Below are positions 49,109-55,574 of a stretch of 55,574 nt of DNA, piece after piece. Made by a program: the position numbers and the translations under genes. Source of the stretch: a virus. The notes under the pieces are model-generated. The model searched no databases. It was not told the origin of the DNA and worked only from the letters and a program-made list of their open reading frames with translations. Location of the stretch: positions 1 through 55,574 of IMG/VR virus record IMGVR_UViG_3300010885_011380. One strand, 5' to 3'. The stretch's first letter is position 1. Every line of letters begins with the position of its first letter.

Positions 49109-50158
49109 ATGAGCAACTACTTCGACGGCACCGACCGCAACCGCAGGAACATCCCCCATTTCGGGCTTCGGGGTGATCGCATTCAGCCCTCCACGAAGGC
49201 TCTGACTGAGGCTTTGGCGAATCCTCTGACCGAGGCGAAGGAATACATCCTGTGGGCGATTCCCAAGGGCGAGACGGATGCACTCCATGCGCAGCCGATC
49301 TACACGCAGGGCAAGTCGATGGCGGATGTCGAGCGTGTGAAGGGATTGGCTGCGAAAGAAGGATGGCATTCATTCAAGGTGCAGACCCTCGACATATCCG
49401 AGCCGTTCGATGCCGCTCAGGCGTTCCGCAAGGCGATCAATCCCCCGTCGAGGTGGCGCAAACCGTCAGGCACGAAGCGTGAGTCCGTCGAGGTCAACGA
49501 GGCGGTCACGCCGAGCGACGGTGGCGACAGGAAGGCTGCAAGCATCCGTGTCAAGAACGACATCGGCAAGCAGTTGTCGAACACGCAGTACGCTATGACC
49601 CAACTGAAGGCTGACTTCGACAAGATGGTCGCCGCATATGCTCGTGGCGACGAGGCTGTCGCCCGTGACCTCAAGTCGTCGTGCATCACCTATGTCGAGT
49701 CGCTCAAGATTTGGCTCGACAGGCTCAACGGCGAGTTCCGTGCGATGGCGTTGGAGTACATGGAGCCGACCGCACCGATCCGAGGCGGCACGAACCCGAT
49801 GCAGCCGTCTGCACCCAAGAAGTCAGCCGTGCCGAACCACCCCGTCAAGGTGGGGGATGTGTGGGTGGCGACTTTCGGCTACGACGAGACTCACATCCTC
49901 TTCTATGTCGTGACGAAGGTCACGACAAGCGGGGCGTACTTCGCCAAGTGCGGCAAGACCAACACGGGCAAGTCCTACGGGATGTTCAGCACCGAGGTCG
50001 TGCCCGACCCGAAGGTGGTCGTGGGTGAGCCGAAGTTGAGCAAGATCAAGATGCACGGAGACATGAGGTACGGCAAGGGCATGTACGCAAACATCGACGG
50101 GCAGCATGCGATCCCGTGGGACGGCAAGCCGCAGGACGAGCGCAGGGGATTCCATTGA
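49109..50158 (+). CDS. Putative packaged protein C, with domain shared with next gene
   Basis: 349 residues; GGAG before ATG 49109. The N-terminal 50 residues contain ALTE|ALANPLTE|AKEY, two L-T-E|A sites like gp21 targets, and a third, ESVEVNE|AV, near residue 130. A helical middle (KADFDKMVAAYARGDEAVARDLKSSCITYVESLKIWLDRLNGEFRAMALEY) precedes the C-terminal domain VKVGDVWVATFGYDETHILFYVVTKV..AIPWDGKP, which is repeated in the following gene. Suggests a proprotein cut into domains in the head. Function of the GYD domain is unknown. Confidence 0.5.
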   Translation: MSNYFDGTDRNRRNIPHFGLRGDRIQPSTKALTEALANPLTEAKEYILWAIPKGETDALHAQPIYTQGKSMADVERVKGLAAKEGWHSFKVQTLDISEPFDAAQAFRKAINPPSRWRKPSGTKRESVEVNEAVTPSDGGDRKAASIRVKNDIGKQLSNTQYAMTQLKADFDKMVAAYARGDEAVARDLKSSCITYVESLKIWLDRLNGEFRAMALEYMEPTAPIRGGTNPMQPSAPKKSAVPNHPVKVGDVWVATFGYDETHILFYVVTKVTTSGAYFAKCGKTNTGKSYGMFSTEVVPDPKVVVGEPKLSKIKMHGDMRYGKGMYANIDGQHAIPWDGKPQDERRGFH

Positions 50159-50175
50159 CCGAGAGGGAGAGAAGC

Positions 50176-50577
50176 ATGAACTTCAACGAGAATTGGGACG
50201 GAATCGTCAGGAACCGAACGGTGGTCGAGGAGGCGCAGAAGCACTCCGTCAAGGTGGGCGACATCTTCTACACCTCGTGGGGATACGATCAGACCAACAC
50301 CGAGTTCTACATCGTCACGAAGGTGGCGGGTGGAAGCGTGGTCACGGTCGAGATCGAATCCACCGAGGAAAGACAAGGCGGGATGCCCTACGACATGCAC
50401 GGCAAGGTAGTCCCGCATCCGTCGAAGAAACCCGTTCAGGGGGCAGTACCCAAGAGGTCGGTCGTGCGGATCGACTACAAGGGTGAACCGACGATCAAGG
50501 TTCAGGATCGGATGGGTTCCGTCCACGGTGCCTATCCGTGGGACGGCAAGCCGAAGCATGTCACCCACTACGCATGA
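50176..50577 (+). CDS. GYDQTN-domain protein D
   Basis: 133 residues; AGAGAG site before ATG 50176. A single domain paralogous to the C-terminus of protein C: VKVGDIFYTSWGYDQTNTEFYIVTKVAGG, VVP, and AYPWDGKPKHVTHYA. Domains of this GYDQTN-FY type occur in many phage and bacterial proteins of unknown role. The first 20 residues contain VVEE|AQ, another possible protease site. Confidence 0.6.
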   Translation: MNFNENWDGIVRNRTVVEEAQKHSVKVGDIFYTSWGYDQTNTEFYIVTKVAGGSVVTVEIESTEERQGGMPYDMHGKVVPHPSKKPVQGAVPKRSVVRIDYKGEPTIKVQDRMGSVHGAYPWDGKPKHVTHYA

Positions 50578-50602
50578 GGCACGGATGGGAAAGGATGGCA
50601 CG

Positions 50603-51304
50603 GTGAAGGACTTCCACGAACTCGCACGGCAGATTGAGATCATCGAAATGAGTAATCCGAACAGGAGCATCGCTAGTGCCCGTGAGTCGCAGCGTCGAGC
50701 CGAGCGGTTCGCAAGCCAACAGACCGCAATGATCGGTCAGAGGATCGCTGCGGGCAAGGCTGTGCGTGGCAGGATCGACCTCATCAAGGACTTCGGCGTG
50801 AGCAGTTGGTCGGCGTTCGGACTCTCGCAAGCGTCGAATGACGAAGCCATGAACCGAGTCCTCATGTCGGTCGGCACCTCGCTTGCCGATTGGCAGTCGA
50901 GGGTGAATCAGTACTACTCGCACAAGCCCGAACGCTCCGAGAAGGAACGGAAGGTGGAGGGCAAGGCTCTTGATGCGTATCAGAAGAACGCATACATGAG
51001 GCTTCTTGCTCCGCATGCGAGGAAGATCGCAGATGCCTACATGCAGTCGTGCATCGCCCGTGGGATCGAATGGCGGCTCGTTGCCGATCCCTACTACGAC
51101 CTCAAGGACATCTATGTGAGGTATCAAGGCACCCCGCACGAGCGCAGGGATCGGAACGATGCGTCCGAACTGATCCGCATCCTCGAAACCTATCTAAAGA
51201 CGAACAGCCCGAGTTTCAACAAGGACAAGAAAGCGGTCAGCCAACTCGCCCTCCACAAACTCGCCGTGAACATCGTCCGATGGGTCATTGAGAACCCGAA
51301 CTGA
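50603..51304 (+). CDS. Putative packaged protein E
   Basis: 233 residues. I chose GTG 50603: it has AAAGGA seven bases upstream, and it gives the N-terminus KDFHELARQIEIIE, matching protein A's KDFHELVRT and the T4 capsid-targeting leader; ATG 50585 would add six residues before it. The body is helical (SARESQRRAERFASQQTAMIGQRIAAGKAVRGRIDLIKDFG, DAYQKNAYMRLLAPHARKIADAYMQSCIARGIEWRL). The 3' end overlaps the convergent gene by 20 bases. No family recognised. Confidence 0.5.
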   Translation: MKDFHELARQIEIIEMSNPNRSIASARESQRRAERFASQQTAMIGQRIAAGKAVRGRIDLIKDFGVSSWSAFGLSQASNDEAMNRVLMSVGTSLADWQSRVNQYYSHKPERSEKERKVEGKALDAYQKNAYMRLLAPHARKIADAYMQSCIARGIEWRLVADPYYDLKDIYVRYQGTPHERRDRNDASELIRILETYLKTNSPSFNKDKKAVSQLALHKLAVNIVRWVIENPN

Positions 51305-51641
51305 TCGGGCGGTACGACTTCGTCCAAGTCTTCTCGTCGGAGAACGCCACCCACAGAACCCGTGCGGATTCCTTGGGCAGGACATCGGTCTTCAACTCGC
51401 TCCACAGCGCACCCGTGCGGCGGATGTGGTGGACGGAATGGCGGACTTCGATGCGCCCGCTAGGGAGTTCGATGAACGCCACCCACCGCCGATCCTCTGC
51501 GCCGTCGAGTCCGCACCTGCGCATGAGCATGACATGGAAGGTCACCTGCGGGTCTTGGTCGAGCAGCACCCTGCGGAGGAAAACCTCGACCCCCTCTTCG
51601 GGGGTCTTCGGGTCGTTGTCGTTGGTGCGTGTGAGCGGCAT
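51285..51641 (-). CDS. Hypothetical protein
   Basis: 118 residues from ATG 51641. Mixed alpha/beta, beta-hairpin containing (PQVTFHVMLMRRCGLDGAEDRRWVAFIELPSGRIEVRHSVHHI), C-terminus SARVLWVAFSDEKTWTKSYRPIS. Tail-to-tail overlap of 20 bases with protein E. Not recognised. Confidence 0.55.
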   Translation of the reverse strand: MPLTRTNDNDPKTPEEGVEVFLRRVLLDQDPQVTFHVMLMRRCGLDGAEDRRWVAFIELPSGRIEVRHSVHHIRRTGALWSELKTDVLPKESARVLWVAFSDEKTWTKSYRPISSGSQ

Positions 51642-51655
51642 GGTCAGTCTCCCGA

Positions 51656-52063
51656 TCAGAGGTTCTTCACCTTCGCATTGGCGAAGAGGAAGCGGTCGTT
51701 GCCGTAGGCGGTATGCCACGACCACTCGACATACTCAGGTCGATGGTGGCGGTTGGTCACGCATCCCTCTTCGGTGTCGATGACACGGATGCCACGGACG
51801 ATCTCCGTCTCGTCGGCACGGAAGCGGGCGACCTTCGGGTCGCTGCGAATGTACGAGGTCACGGCAACCACGGCGATGGTGACCGACTTGCCCGTGACCT
51901 TGCGGTCGATCACGGTGACGAGGGTGCGAAACTCGCCCCCGTCCGTGCGCTGACGCTTGTACAGATAGGTCTGACCGACCTCGAAGCGGGGCTTGACTCC
52001 CTTGCGGTCGTTGACACGGGTCTTGGCGGTAAACGGGTCGAGGGTCTTGGTCGTGCGGGGCAT
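51656..52063 (-). CDS. Hypothetical protein, Tudor/SH3-like beta pattern
   Basis: 135 residues with the leader AAGGAGATTCAGCCATG, the same as the 35893-36177 gene. Beta pattern PRFEVGQTYLYKRQRTDGGEFRTLVTVIDRKVTGKSVTIAVVAVTSYIRSDPKVARFRADETEIVRGIRVIDTEEG like SH3-type domains. First gene of a unit with the promoter at 52084-52111. Confidence 0.6.
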   Translation of the reverse strand: MPRTTKTLDPFTAKTRVNDRKGVKPRFEVGQTYLYKRQRTDGGEFRTLVTVIDRKVTGKSVTIAVVAVTSYIRSDPKVARFRADETEIVRGIRVIDTEEGCVTNRHHRPEYVEWSWHTAYGNDRFLFANAKVKNL

Positions 52064-52083
52064 GGCTGAATCTCCTTACTGAC

Positions 52084-52111
52084 ATTGTGCGATATGGCGC
52101 AAGCAAGTCAA
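52084..52111 (-). promoter_or_regulatory. Early-type promoter TTGACT-N16-CACAAT
   Basis: -35 at 52106-52111, -10 at 52084-52089; drives the 51656-52063 gene. Confidence 0.6.
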
Positions 52112-52145
52112 GCAAAAGATAGCATTCCGTCCGTGACCGATAATC

Positions 52146-52460
52146 CTATGTGGGAATGCTTGCGGGTTGCTGCACGAATCCTTGGGCGACGAGGTCGTTC
52201 CATAGGTCACGGGCGGCGATCCGAATCAGGTGCTTCTTCCATGAGGATGTGAAGGTTATGTCCTCATGCTCCCATCCATCGGGGAGGACGAGGTCGGTGG
52301 GGGGCTTCCACCGCCAACTGATCATTCCCTCCCTAATCGACCACATCATCACCCCCACGGGGGACTCGGGTCGGAGCGTATCGACGGAGAACTCGAAGGT
52401 GACGCTGCGCTGCGAGTGGTGGAGCCTGTATCTGCGTCGGTTGAGCGGACTCAAGTCCAT
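52146..52460 (-). CDS. Hypothetical protein
   Basis: 104 residues. Basic N-terminus, beta segments SVTFEFSVDTLRPESPVGVMMWSIREGMISWRWKPP and a C-terminal helix (LIRIAARDLWNDLVAQGFVQ). It follows a small gene by three bases. No recognised family. Confidence 0.5.
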   Translation of the reverse strand: MDLSPLNRRRYRLHHSQRSVTFEFSVDTLRPESPVGVMMWSIREGMISWRWKPPTDLVLPDGWEHEDITFTSSWKKHLIRIAARDLWNDLVAQGFVQQPASIPT

Positions 52461-52463
52461 GCG

Positions 52464-52649
52464 TCACTTGCCTTTCTTTCGTCGCTTGGTCGGCTCGGTC
52501 GGCTTGGGTGCGTTCCCGTTCCTCTCGTCAACCACACCCTGCCTGTAGCCGCCCGTGGACTTGAAGACGGTCTGCAACGGGATCGACTTGTCCCTTGCCA
52601 TCTCCATCGCACGGTATGCGTCGAGTTCCCGTCTGCTTTCCTCGTTCAT
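52464..52649 (-). CDS. Small basic protein
   Basis: 61 residues from ATG 52649, with GGGAGG upstream. Charged helix NEESRRELDAYRAMEMARDKSIPLQTV and a basic end KPTEPTKRRKKGK. Coupled to the upstream gene by a four-base overlap. Unrecognised; nucleic-acid binding is possible from charge. Confidence 0.5.
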   Translation of the reverse strand: MNEESRRELDAYRAMEMARDKSIPLQTVFKSTGGYRQGVVDERNGNAPKPTEPTKRRKKGK

Positions 52650-52906
52650 CCCGCCTCCCCGTAGCAGTCCCAACCCCGCATCCTCGCTTCGATCTCGGGA
52701 GTCCTATCGGGATATGAGGTTCGGTTGCAGATTTCCTTGCGAACCTCGTCCCGCTCCGCACGGAGTCGGTGAATCCTGTTCGACAATGCCTCCACCGTTC
52801 GCATGAGGGAGTCACGCTCGGCGGTGAGTCGGGCTACGGCGAGGGTCAATTCTTGGTTGCGCATGAGGATGTCCTCGGGTTCCATGCTGTTCATCGGCAC
52901 CATCAT
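52646..52906 (-). CDS. Coiled-coil protein
   Basis: 86 residues from ATG 52906 (AGAGG upstream). Heptad-type helix EDILMRNQELTLAVARLTAERDSLMRTVEALSNRIHRLRAERDEVRKEI, then a short Pro/Asp tail. Divergent from protein F, sharing a 50-base intergenic region. Confidence 0.55.
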   Translation of the reverse strand: MMVPMNSMEPEDILMRNQELTLAVARLTAERDSLMRTVEALSNRIHRLRAERDEVRKEICNRTSYPDRTPEIEARMRGWDCYGEAG

Positions 52907-52922
52907 ATCGCCTCTTCCGTTT

Positions 52923-52930
52923 GCTAAATA
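52923..52930 (+). promoter_or_regulatory. Late promoter motif GCTAAATA
   Basis: 26 bases before protein F, followed by AGGAG. Confidence 0.75.
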
Positions 52931-52955
52931 CGACAGATTCACAGGAGATCGGCGC

Positions 52956-54959
52956 ATGATTCGTGACGACAACGGCAAGTTCGTTTGGGGCGGATGGCTC
53001 AAGCCCTATCAGTACATCCTCGAAGAGGCATCCCCCGACACCGTTTCCGAGGGATACGAAGGCACGGTCAACGCCGCCTTGGAGAAGGCGGGCATGAAGG
53101 ACGGCACCTACCGATGGAAGGGTGGAGTCCTCTATGTCGAGAAGTCGCAGATCAAGAGGGCGAAGGCGATCATCGGTCGGACGAAGGCAATCCACGAGGT
53201 TCCCGAGATTCGACCGATGGATCAGTACTCCACGAAGGAAGGGATCGAAGAGTCCATCGGCACCTTGGGCATGGTCATGGCGATCAGGCTCCACAAGTGC
53301 GGGCAGAAGCACAGGATGGCAATCAAGGGTGCGATCCGTGACCTCGAATCGTTCGGTTCCAAGATCGACCCCGTGCTGTTCGATGCAAAGTCGAGCCTCG
53401 ACCACCTAGTAGCCGCCCTGTTGCTCCACGAGAGTTTCATCAAGAACGACCCGAAGATGGCGGCGGAGGTCGAGAATCACTTCAACAAGGCGTTCTATGC
53501 GATCCGTGACTTCATCTCTCACACGAAGCCGAGCGAGGTGACGCTGCAACCGCAGTACGCCGCCGCCGTGAAGGTCGAAAAGGCATTGGTCGCCATGAAG
53601 AACTGCACCAAGACCATGAGGACTGAGTCGGTCGAGGAAGCCGATGCGATGACCGAGGCGACCACGGACATGAATCGCATTTCACGGAAGATCGCTGATG
53701 TGGTGAACACGATGGCGGGGGATGCATACGACGAAGACTACATTCCCCACATGCAAGCATACTCGGGCAGGGCGATGTACGGGAAGTACTGCCTCGGCGT
53801 GAGCGTGGGTCGTTACGGTCAAAGCGAATTGCTGAAGGCGTTCAAGAAGAACCGCATTCCCAACCCATCACAGGATCAACTCGGCATGGGTGCCATCTAC
53901 TATTGGCAGAACATCCCATACGATCCTGCAATTCACAAGAATTTGCATAGCAAGGACGAGAGCGTCGATCATGGGGTCGATGCCCTGACCGAGGCATTTC
54001 GGTTGCAGGATTGGGCGAGATTCAAAGCACAATACCCAAGCCCGACTCCTATCCGAATCGTCACCAAGGATCGAAAGGTGATTGATGGACGCATCAAGTC
54101 GATTCAGCGGTATGACCAAGGGTCTGCCGTTGGATACTACATAACGCTCCATCCTAGAAAACAAGGCGAAGATTCAATTGTCATCGACGATGTCGATGTG
54201 ATGAATGTCTACTTCGGTGACGATGCCATCAGGATGCGTGTTATCGCCAAGCGACTCACACAGTACCCAAGCAAGTTGAGGGCTGAGTCGGTCGAGGTGA
54301 CCGAAGCCGTGAGTGCGAACAAGGAGTTCCGCCTGAACAGGGTCAAGGAGAACCAAGCGAGGATCGACAGGATCAAGGCGTACATCCAAGCGAAGGGACT
54401 GCCTCCCGAACTGAAGGACACGGTCGGCGGTCGTCTGCCGTGGCTCACCACCTACAACCAAACGCTAGGCACGGAGGAGTACCTCAAGCAGGGCGCAAGC
54501 GCATGGCTGAACTTCGAGGGTCTGTATGTCGGTCGTGAACTCAACCGCATCGTGAATGTCCTCAAGCACCACGGCATCGTGATCCCGTACTTGGAGTCCG
54601 TGAAGATCGGCGGTTCGCTGACCGAGAACGACAGGATGGCTTTCTTCAAGGACTCGCCCCCGATGCAGTTGAAGAAGGGCAAGAAGTACGCCTTGGGATT
54701 CATCCTCGTGACGGTGAAGGACGGGGGCACCCCCTACCGCAGCGGCGACTACTCGACCAACGGGGTTTCCTACATGGTCGAGTTCCCGCATCCTGCGGAT
54801 GTGCGGAACATCGTCAAGGGAACGCTTTCGATGGAGCCGAACGGGGCGTGTAGGCTCATGGTCGGCGCAATGGTGATTGCCCAAGCCACGAGGGGCGGCT
54901 TCGGGCATGTGATCCCCACCGAACACTACGATTGGTTCCTCAAGCACTACCGCAGTTGA
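52956..54959 (+). CDS. Large putative packaged protein F
   Basis: 667 residues, largest of the late island. The N-terminus has WLKPYQYILEE|ASPDT, close to the T4 leader KTYQEFIAE|AS, ending in an L-x-E|A site. Internal sites of the same type occur as ESVEEADAMTE|AT and ESVEVTE|AV, possibly separating domains. Segments: YEGTVNAALEKAGMKDGTYRWKGG, a helical domain (LHKCGQKHRMAIKGAIRDLESFG), and later VTEAVSANKEFRLNRVKENQARIDRIKAYIQAKGLPPELKD. The C-terminal domain is compact (ALGFILVTVKDGGTPYRSGDYSTNGVSYMVEFPHP). No catalytic motif recognised. Candidate multi-domain proprotein carried in the head. Confidence 0.55.
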   Translation: MIRDDNGKFVWGGWLKPYQYILEEASPDTVSEGYEGTVNAALEKAGMKDGTYRWKGGVLYVEKSQIKRAKAIIGRTKAIHEVPEIRPMDQYSTKEGIEESIGTLGMVMAIRLHKCGQKHRMAIKGAIRDLESFGSKIDPVLFDAKSSLDHLVAALLLHESFIKNDPKMAAEVENHFNKAFYAIRDFISHTKPSEVTLQPQYAAAVKVEKALVAMKNCTKTMRTESVEEADAMTEATTDMNRISRKIADVVNTMAGDAYDEDYIPHMQAYSGRAMYGKYCLGVSVGRYGQSELLKAFKKNRIPNPSQDQLGMGAIYYWQNIPYDPAIHKNLHSKDESVDHGVDALTEAFRLQDWARFKAQYPSPTPIRIVTKDRKVIDGRIKSIQRYDQGSAVGYYITLHPRKQGEDSIVIDDVDVMNVYFGDDAIRMRVIAKRLTQYPSKLRAESVEVTEAVSANKEFRLNRVKENQARIDRIKAYIQAKGLPPELKDTVGGRLPWLTTYNQTLGTEEYLKQGASAWLNFEGLYVGRELNRIVNVLKHHGIVIPYLESVKIGGSLTENDRMAFFKDSPPMQLKKGKKYALGFILVTVKDGGTPYRSGDYSTNGVSYMVEFPHPADVRNIVKGTLSMEPNGACRLMVGAMVIAQATRGGFGHVIPTEHYDWFLKHYRS

Positions 54960-54974
54960 CTGACGGCATGGGTT

Positions 54975-54982
54975 CCTAAATA
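54975..54982 (+). promoter_or_regulatory. Late promoter motif CCTAAATA
   Basis: Lies 17 bases before protein G's ATG 55000. Confidence 0.65.
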
Positions 54983-54999
54983 TGGAAACAGGAGGACGG

Positions 55000-55452
55000 A
55001 TGGAAAAGAGAATCTACGGATACAGGTCGGGCATCGGTCGGTACGAGTACCTGCTTGAGGAGGCGAAAAAGGCGGTCGATACGCTGTACAGCATTGAGGA
55101 GTCCGCCGCTCCTCTCGTCGAGAGCCTCGACGCATACCTGTATGTCGTGCCGCCCAAACCTTCACCTGAGCGGGTTTGGGACAGGAATGTCACCCACAAC
55201 AACGCCAAGATTTGCGGTGCGGTCGATCCCCAACTGTACAAACTTCTTTGGAATTCCCCGCCCACCCCCGCCAAGAGTCTGATCCCTAGGCTCAAGGCGG
55301 CGATAGCGAAGATGGAGGGCAACATGGATAGGTACAGGAAACTCGACCCGCCGAGTGGGTGGGGCGGTGCCGACGATCTCCTCCTCTTCCTCAAGGACTT
55401 GCACTCCGCTTGCATTCGGAACCCAACGGCGACCTACGAAGCCCACGGCTGA
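55000..55452 (+). CDS. Putative packaged protein G
   Basis: 150 residues from ATG 55000, which has GGAGG close upstream; ATG 54982 overlaps the late motif and is rejected. The N-terminus EKRIYGYRSGIGRYEYLLEE|AKKAV again has aromatic residues, LLEE and an L-x-E|A site. The body is helical (DTLYSIEESAAPLVESLDAYLYVV, SLIPRLKAAIAKMEGNMDRYRKL, DDLLLFLKDLHSACIRN). Late expression; function unknown. Confidence 0.5.
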   Translation: MEKRIYGYRSGIGRYEYLLEEAKKAVDTLYSIEESAAPLVESLDAYLYVVPPKPSPERVWDRNVTHNNAKICGAVDPQLYKLLWNSPPTPAKSLIPRLKAAIAKMEGNMDRYRKLDPPSGWGGADDLLLFLKDLHSACIRNPTATYEAHG

Positions 55453-55484
55453 ACGACAAGGGCAGACAGCCTCCGTGCGCTCCC

Positions 55485-55523
55485 CGAACGAAAACCCCCT
55501 GCCTCACGGCGGGGGGTCGTTCG
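55485..55523. terminator. Convergent terminator hairpin
   Basis: CGAACGA / TCGTTCG arms with an inner CCCCC / GGGGG stem; on plus followed by TTTATT, on minus it holds a TTTT run. Serves protein G and the partial gene beyond. Confidence 0.7.
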
Positions 55524-55524
55524 T

Positions 55525-55574
55525 TTATTGCTTGTCCTCGGGTGCGATCAGCGGTTGTGGGTGTGCTTGCACGA
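55525..55574 (-). CDS. 3' end of a minus-strand gene (partial)
   Basis: Open frame from the window edge to TAA at 55525-55527, reading VQAHPQPLIAPEDKQ. Codon choice is gene-like and the terminator hairpin follows directly. Too little for identification. Confidence 0.4.
   Translation of the reverse strand, partial: VQAHPQPLIAPEDKQ

Noticed and set aside
54982-54999. ATG just after the late motif for protein G
   Set aside because: The ATG overlaps the TAAATA element, so it would not be in the message; ATG 55000 has GGAGG.

Overview
The window is one stretch of a GC-rich, tailed-phage genome of the T4-like (contractile-tail) type. The diagnosis rests on a complete, collinear head-neck-tail block in T4 gene order: neck gp13 and gp14, sheath stabiliser gp15, terminase gp16 and gp17, sheath gp18, tube gp19, portal gp20, core proteins, prohead protease gp21, scaffold gp22 and capsid gp23. 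No tRNA, integrase, transposase, CRISPR array or DNA replication gene was seen. The host is not named by the sequence. Three neighbouring genes (37.7-39.8 kb) end in the PAP / hydrophobic / RRR tail of PEP-CTERM proteins, in the form common in Planctomycetota (especially Phycisphaerae-like bacteria), so a planctomycete or another exosortase-bearing host is my best inference.

Layout. (1) 0-8 kb, plus strand: two large collar-domain tail fibres, a small virion protein and, between the fibres, a family 2 glycosyltransferase with a helical repeat tail. (2) 8-24.5 kb, plus strand: the T4-like morphogenesis block, ending in two tandem tube-like proteins. (3) 24.7-30.4 kb, plus strand: a membrane lipoprotein and three tandem paralogues of an unrecognised beta-rich, probably virion, protein. 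(4) 30.4-47.5 kb, almost all minus strand: small, tightly overlapping accessory genes, including GDP-mannose dehydratase plus GDP-fucose synthase, an ECF-like sigma factor, a holin-like protein, a candidate PD-(D/E)XK nuclease, two HExxH proteins (one a CobT-like VWA protein), PEP-CTERM-like exported proteins, micro-membrane proteins and a hyperacidic protein. (5) 47.7-55.5 kb: a plus-strand island of unrecognised late genes, interrupted by a minus-strand block of small genes.

Expression logic. Plus-strand units are preceded by a T4-like late motif, consensus NYTAAATA or NATAAATA. Minus-strand units are preceded by a sigma70-like motif, TTGACT-N16-TATCTT, with a 16-base spacer in every clear case. 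Rho-independent terminators close several units. Between 44.2 and 44.4 kb two promoter-terminator cassettes without ORFs look like tiny RNAs.

Most interesting. The island at 47.7-55.5 kb encodes proteins whose N-termini resemble the T4 capsid-targeting sequence and carry (L/V/I)-x-E|A sites like the predicted gp23 cleavage site. I infer a set of proteins packaged in the head, trimmed by gp21, and perhaps injected. The whole window also appears to lack, or nearly lack, the palindromes AGCT, ACGT, CGCG, CCGG and GGCC, to the point of dictating codon choice, which suggests strong restriction pressure.
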